Source of the DNA: an uncultured Collinsella sp. | Lineage (GTDB): Bacteria; Actinomycetota; Coriobacteriia; Coriobacteriales; Coriobacteriaceae | Direction: 5' to 3' | NCBI GenBank assembly: GCA_900755005.1 | Contig: CAAEEX010000122.1 | Span: forward strand, 1-8,953 | Length of the DNA stretch: 8,953 nucleotides | Part shown: piece by piece, positions 5,782 through 8,953 of the stretch | Layout: every line of letters starts with the position of its first letter | Numbering within the stretch: the first letter of the stretch is position 1 | Program-made: the position numbers and the translations under genes | The notes under the pieces: model-generated | The model's input: the letters and a program-made list of their open reading frames with translations, nothing else | Database searches by the model: none | Told to the model about the DNA's origin: nothing

Positions 5782-7137
5782 ATGCTTCTGGTCGCTAACG
5801 GTTCCGTCTTTACCCGCAACGCTCAGGCCCCGTTCATCCCCAACGGTGCGGTCGCCATTGACGGAGATACGATCGTCGAAGTGGGCCCCGAGTGCGAGCT
5901 CAAGGCCAAGTACCCGGATGCCGAGTACGTCGACGCCCGGGGCAACCTCATCATGCCCGGACTCATCAACTGCCACACCCACATCTACTCGGGTCTGGCC
6001 CGCGGCCTTGCCATTAAGGGCTGCAACCCCACCAACTTCCTGGAGAATCTTGAGCAGCAGTGGTGGAAGATCGACGACAACCTGACGCTCGATGGCACCA
6101 AGGCCAGCGCCTATGCCACGATCCTGGATTCCATCCGCGATGGCGTCACCACGATCTTCGATCACCACGCGAGCTTCTGCGAGATCCCGGGAAGCCTCTT
6201 TACCATTAAGGACGCCGCTCAGGAGCTGGGCATGCGTTCGTGCCTGTGCTACGAGGTCTCCGATCGCCGCGGCCAGGAAAAATGCGACCAGGCCATTGCC
6301 GAGAACGCCGAATTTGCTCAGTGGGCCGCCAAGGAGCGTCGCGATAACGACAACCACATGATCGCCGCCATGTTTGGCGGTCACGCCACCTTTACGCTGT
6401 CGGACGAGACCATGGACAAGATGGCCGAGGCCAACAACGGCCTGACCGGCTTCCACATCCACGTGTGCGAGGGCATGAACGATGTGTGGGATTCCCGCCT
6501 CAACCGCGGCGGTATCAGCCCCGTCGAGCGCCTGCTGCAGCACAACCTGCTCGGTCCCGACACCATGCTCGGCCACTGCATCCACGTGACGCCCGCCGAG
6601 ATGGATATCGTCAAGGAGTCCGGCACCTGGCTGGTCAACAACCCCGAATCCAATATGGGCAACGCCGTGGGCTGCGCCCCCGTGCTCGAGTTCTTCCGCC
6701 GCGGCATCCCCGTGTGCATGGGCACCGACGCCTACACCCACGATATGCTCGAGAGCCTCAAGGTCTTCCTGATCATTCAGCGCCACAACGCCGCCATGCC
6801 TAACGTGGGCTGGTGCGAGGCCATGACCATGCTGTTCGAGAACAACGCCAAGATGGCCAGCAAGTACTTCGATCGCAAGCTCGGCGTGCTCGAGGCCGGC
6901 GCTGCCGCCGACGTCATCGTTATGGACTACAAGCCCTTTACGCCGCTGAGCGAGGAGAACATCGACGGCCACATGCTCTTTGGCATGATGGGCAAAAACT
7001 GCCGTACCACCATCATCAACGGCCGCGTCCTGTACAAGGATCGCGAGTTCGTTGGCATTGACGAGGAAAAGATCAACGCGTGGACCATGGCTGAGTCCAA
7101 GAAGCTCTGGAGCACGCTCAACGATCGCACCTACTAA
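5782..7137 (+). CDS. ssnA: SsnA, amidohydrolase-superfamily putative aminohydrolase
   Basis: A 451-residue cytosolic metal-dependent hydrolase of the ATZ/TRZ-like amidohydrolase superfamily, close to the usual SsnA length (about 440). Metal and active-site residues are visible in order: His65-Thr-His67 in NCHTHIYSG, His225 and His227 with Glu230 in GFHIHVCEG, His265/His268 in GHCIHV, and Asp316 in MGTDAYTHD. NNPESNMGN lies between the last two. The C-terminal ADVIVMDYKPFTPL is typical of the family's small beta domain. SsnA is a marker of purine/urate catabolism clusters and travels with YgfK and selenium-dependent molybdenum hydroxylases. Its exact substrate is not certain; hydrolysis of a purine-derived ring or amino group is inferred. 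ATG 5782 is chosen over 5764 because of AAGGGAG at 5770-5776. It lies downstream of the permease gene and upstream of ygfK on the same strand, with structured spacers on both sides. Confidence 0.92.
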   Translation: MLLVANGSVFTRNAQAPFIPNGAVAIDGDTIVEVGPECELKAKYPDAEYVDARGNLIMPGLINCHTHIYSGLARGLAIKGCNPTNFLENLEQQWWKIDDNLTLDGTKASAYATILDSIRDGVTTIFDHHASFCEIPGSLFTIKDAAQELGMRSCLCYEVSDRRGQEKCDQAIAENAEFAQWAAKERRDNDNHMIAAMFGGHATFTLSDETMDKMAEANNGLTGFHIHVCEGMNDVWDSRLNRGGISPVERLLQHNLLGPDTMLGHCIHVTPAEMDIVKESGTWLVNNPESNMGNAVGCAPVLEFFRRGIPVCMGTDAYTHDMLESLKVFLIIQRHNAAMPNVGWCEAMTMLFENNAKMASKYFDRKLGVLEAGAAADVIVMDYKPFTPLSEENIDGHMLFGMMGKNCRTTIINGRVLYKDREFVGIDEEKINAWTMAESKKLWSTLNDRTY

Positions 7138-7152
7138 TTCACAAGTAGATTC

Positions 7153-7188
7153 ACGCGCGTCGGATGTTTCGCCGCATCCGACGCGCGT
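7153..7188 (+). terminator. Strong hairpin after ssnA, no U-tract
   Basis: A perfect 14-bp stem (7153-7166 and 7175-7188) with an 8-base loop, starting 15 bases after the ssnA stop. There is no T-run after it, so complete termination is doubtful. Its placement and loop size mirror the hairpin after the permease gene. It may tune how much ygfK message is made. Confidence 0.6.
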
Positions 7189-7191
7189 ATA

Positions 7192-7267
7192 GGCGACCTC
7201 CGCGGGGTCGCCGGCGCTGTGCTAGCGCTACACCGTATTTGCGCCCGTCGCGCGGTCTCGCCGGGCG
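7192..7267 (+). other. Further hairpins in the ygfK leader
   Basis: After the strong hairpin come GGCGACC/GGTCGCC (7192-7198 and 7206-7212, 7-base loop), GCGCT/AGCGC (7214-7218 and 7224-7228, 5-base loop), and CGCCCG/CGGGCG (7242-7247 and 7262-7267, 14-base loop). The last ends 7 bases before the ygfK ribosome site. The TAGCGCTA palindrome (7223-7230) overlaps the second. Such GC-rich DNA forms short stems easily, so function is uncertain. Confidence 0.4.
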
Positions 7268-7286
7268 TTACAGAGAGGAGCTCATT

Positions 7287-8953
7287 ATGAGCGACATCAT
7301 GAGGCCGATCCCGTTTTCGCAGCTGATGAACTGGATCATCGAGGAGCACAAGACTCAGGGCGCCGTCTTTGGCGTGCGCAAGATGGTCACGACCAACCAG
7401 GAGGGCGCGCTTCCCATTTTTGACGAGCGCATCGAGACTCCGTTTGGCCCGGCCGCCGGTCCCAATACGCAGCTTGCCCAGAACATCGTGGCATCCTATG
7501 TGGCCGGTTCCCGCTTCTTTGAGCTCAAGACCGTCCAGGTTATGGACGGCGAGGAGCTCTCCAAGTGCGTCAACAAGCCCTGTATCGTGGCTCAGGACGA
7601 GTGCTACAACTGCGAATGGTCGACCGAGCTCGAGGTTCCGCAGGCCTTTGCCGAGTACGTGAAGGCATGGTTTGCCTGCCACCTGATCGCTCGCGAGTAC
7701 GGTCTGGGTAGCCCGGACGGCTTTGTCTTCAACATGTCGGTGGGCTATGACCTGGAGGGCATTAAGAGCCCCAAGGTCGACGCCTACATCGAGGGCATGA
7801 AGGATGCCAGCGGCTCCGACGTCTGGAACGAGTGCCGTGCCTGGGCGCTTGCCAACCTGGACAAGTTTGAGCATGTCGACGCTGCGTTTGTCGAGTCCAT
7901 CCCGGCGCGCGTCTCCAACTCCATCACCGAGTCTACCCTGCACGGCTGCCCGCCCGCCGAGATCGAGCGCATTGCGACCTACCTCATCACCGAGAAGGGC
8001 CTCAACACCTACATCAAGTGCAACCCCACGCTGCTGGGCTATGAGTTTGCCCGCCAGCGTCTGAACGAGCTGGGCTTTGACTACATCGTCTTCGATGACA
8101 CGCACTTCCGCGAGGACCTGCAGTGGGCCGATGCCGTGCCTATGTTCGAGCGCCTGATTGCCCTGTGCGCCGAGCGCGGCCTGGAGTTTGGCGTCAAGCT
8201 GACCAACACGTTCCCCGTCGACGTGACGAGAAACGAGCTGCCCTCCACCGAGATGTACATGTCCGGCCGTTCGCTGTTCTCGCTGACCATCGAGGCTGCC
8301 CGCCGCATTACCGAGCAGTTTGACGGCAAGCTGCGCATCAGCTACTCCGGTGGTGCCACGGTCTACAACATCCGTGCCCTGTACGATGCCGGCATTTGGC
8401 CCGTTACCCTGGCGACCGACGTACTCAAGCCCGGCGGCTACGAGCGCTTTAGCCAGATGGCCGGCGAGTTTACCGATCTGGACGGCAAGCCGTTCGCGGG
8501 CGTCTCTCTCGAGGCCGTGACCGCGATCCAGACCGACTCGCTCACCAACCCGCTCTACAAGAAGCCGCTGCGCCCGCTGCCCGACCGCAAGGTCGCCGGC
8601 AAGAGCCCGCTTTCCGACTGCTTTACCACGCCGTGCCGCACGAGCTGCCCCATCCAGCAGGATATTCCCGCCTACCTGGCGGCTGTTGACGAGGGCCGCT
8701 ACGAGGACGCGCTCAACATTATCATCGAGCGCAACGCCCTGCCGTTCATTACCGGCACCATCTGCCCGCATCCCTGCGGCCGCGCCTGCGAGCGTGCATT
8801 TTACGAGCCCGAGGGCGCCCAGATTCGCGCCAGCAAGCTCAAGGCCGCCCGTGAGGCCATGGCCGCCGTGCTGCCCAAGCTGCGCGCCCAGGCCATCGCA
8901 AACGACGGCGAGCGCAACGTTGCCGTTATCGGCGGCGGCCCGGCCGGCCTGGC
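7287..8953 (+). CDS. ygfK: YgfK, putative FAD/Fe-S oxidoreductase (selenate reductase-like subunit), partial
   Basis: The first 555 codons of YgfK, usually about 1000 residues; the right edge cuts it. The N-terminal part (about 1-420) resembles a dihydroorotate dehydrogenase-type TIM barrel, with FGPAAGPNTQLAQNI, KPCIVAQDECYNCEWSTEL and ISYSGGATVYN. A GltD-like Fe-S domain follows (about 440-525), with Cys445, Cys450, Cys454 and then Cys493, Cys497, Cys501 in CPHPCGRACER. The FAD-binding GGGPAGLA begins at Gly549. The missing part should hold the rest of the flavoprotein module and probably a C-terminal ferredoxin-like domain. YgfK is thought to pass electrons in purine/urate catabolism and is associated with selenium-dependent molybdenum hydroxylases; the 'selenate reductase' name is historical and not a proven activity here. 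The ATG at 7287 is supported by GAGGAG (7275-7280), 6 bases upstream. An in-frame ATG at 7164 has no such site and gives an Arg-rich extension. Confidence 0.93.
   Translation, partial: MSDIMRPIPFSQLMNWIIEEHKTQGAVFGVRKMVTTNQEGALPIFDERIETPFGPAAGPNTQLAQNIVASYVAGSRFFELKTVQVMDGEELSKCVNKPCIVAQDECYNCEWSTELEVPQAFAEYVKAWFACHLIAREYGLGSPDGFVFNMSVGYDLEGIKSPKVDAYIEGMKDASGSDVWNECRAWALANLDKFEHVDAAFVESIPARVSNSITESTLHGCPPAEIERIATYLITEKGLNTYIKCNPTLLGYEFARQRLNELGFDYIVFDDTHFREDLQWADAVPMFERLIALCAERGLEFGVKLTNTFPVDVTRNELPSTEMYMSGRSLFSLTIEAARRITEQFDGKLRISYSGGATVYNIRALYDAGIWPVTLATDVLKPGGYERFSQMAGEFTDLDGKPFAGVSLEAVTAIQTDSLTNPLYKKPLRPLPDRKVAGKSPLSDCFTTPCRTSCPIQQDIPAYLAAVDEGRYEDALNIIIERNALPFITGTICPHPCGRACERAFYEPEGAQIRASKLKAAREAMAAVLPKLRAQAIANDGERNVAVIGGGPAGL

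Noticed and set aside
5635..6972. 445-codon minus-strand frame opposite ssnA
   Set aside because: Same mirror-frame effect; ssnA on the plus strand has complete motifs and a ribosome site.
7164..7286. 41-codon N-terminal extension of ygfK
   Set aside because: In frame and open, but its ATG lies in a hairpin arm with no ribosome site, and the product would be Arg-rich, unlike the family's N-terminus.
7134..8771. 545-codon open frame on the minus strand, opposite ygfK
   Set aside because: It is antisense to the well-recognised ygfK, has a low-complexity composition rich in Gly, Ala, Val, Leu, His and Asp, and matches no family I know. GC-rich third positions create such mirror frames.
1..8953. 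CRISPR arrays, tRNA or rRNA genes, insertion sequences, prophage or integration sites
   Set aside because: No spaced direct repeats, tRNA-like folds, transposase frames or terminal repeats were seen on either strand.

Overview
The window reads as chromosomal DNA from a GC-rich anaerobic gut actinobacterium, most likely a Coriobacteriia member such as Collinsella. This is inferred from strong G/C preference at third codon positions, clear Shine-Dalgarno sites, and the neighbourhood of a long U32 protein, RidA and SsnA/YgfK. No rRNA or marker gene is present, so the assignment is a judgement.

Layout. (1) Positions 1-2394, minus strand: a long U32-family protein (U32 plus DUF3656, RlhA-like) whose C-terminus runs off the left edge. 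(2) 2395-2692: a divergent promoter region. (3) 2693-3070, plus: a RidA-family enamine/imine deaminase. (4) 3101-3138: a perfect 15-bp hairpin acting as a shared terminator between convergent genes. (5) 3183-3839, minus: a YheO/DauR-type PAS plus HTH regulator that probably starts at GTG. (6) 3840-4191: an AT-richer divergent control region with a good promoter, a 9-bp inverted repeat 92 bases apart, a short palindrome and a Fur-like sequence. (7) 4192-5586, plus: an NCS2 nucleobase permease. (8) 5782-7137, plus: SsnA aminohydrolase. (9) 7287 to the right edge, plus: YgfK, cut off at its FAD-binding motif.

How the genes fit together. NCS2 permease, SsnA and YgfK are known members of the anaerobic purine/urate degradation gene set, which in many bacteria accompanies selenium-dependent molybdenum hydroxylases. 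The permease would bring in the purine, SsnA would hydrolyse a ring or amino intermediate, and YgfK would act as a flavin/Fe-S redox protein. The divergent PAS-HTH gene is the obvious candidate local regulator. RidA may be linked, because this pathway elsewhere includes a PLP ammonia-lyase (YgeX) whose chemistry passes through 2-aminoacrylate, the classic RidA substrate. No ygeX lies in this window.

The module is known rather than new. The points worth a second look are the permease's altered binding-site residues, the structured control region, and the strong hairpins without U-tracts that follow the permease and ssnA genes at nearly the same distance from each stop codon.
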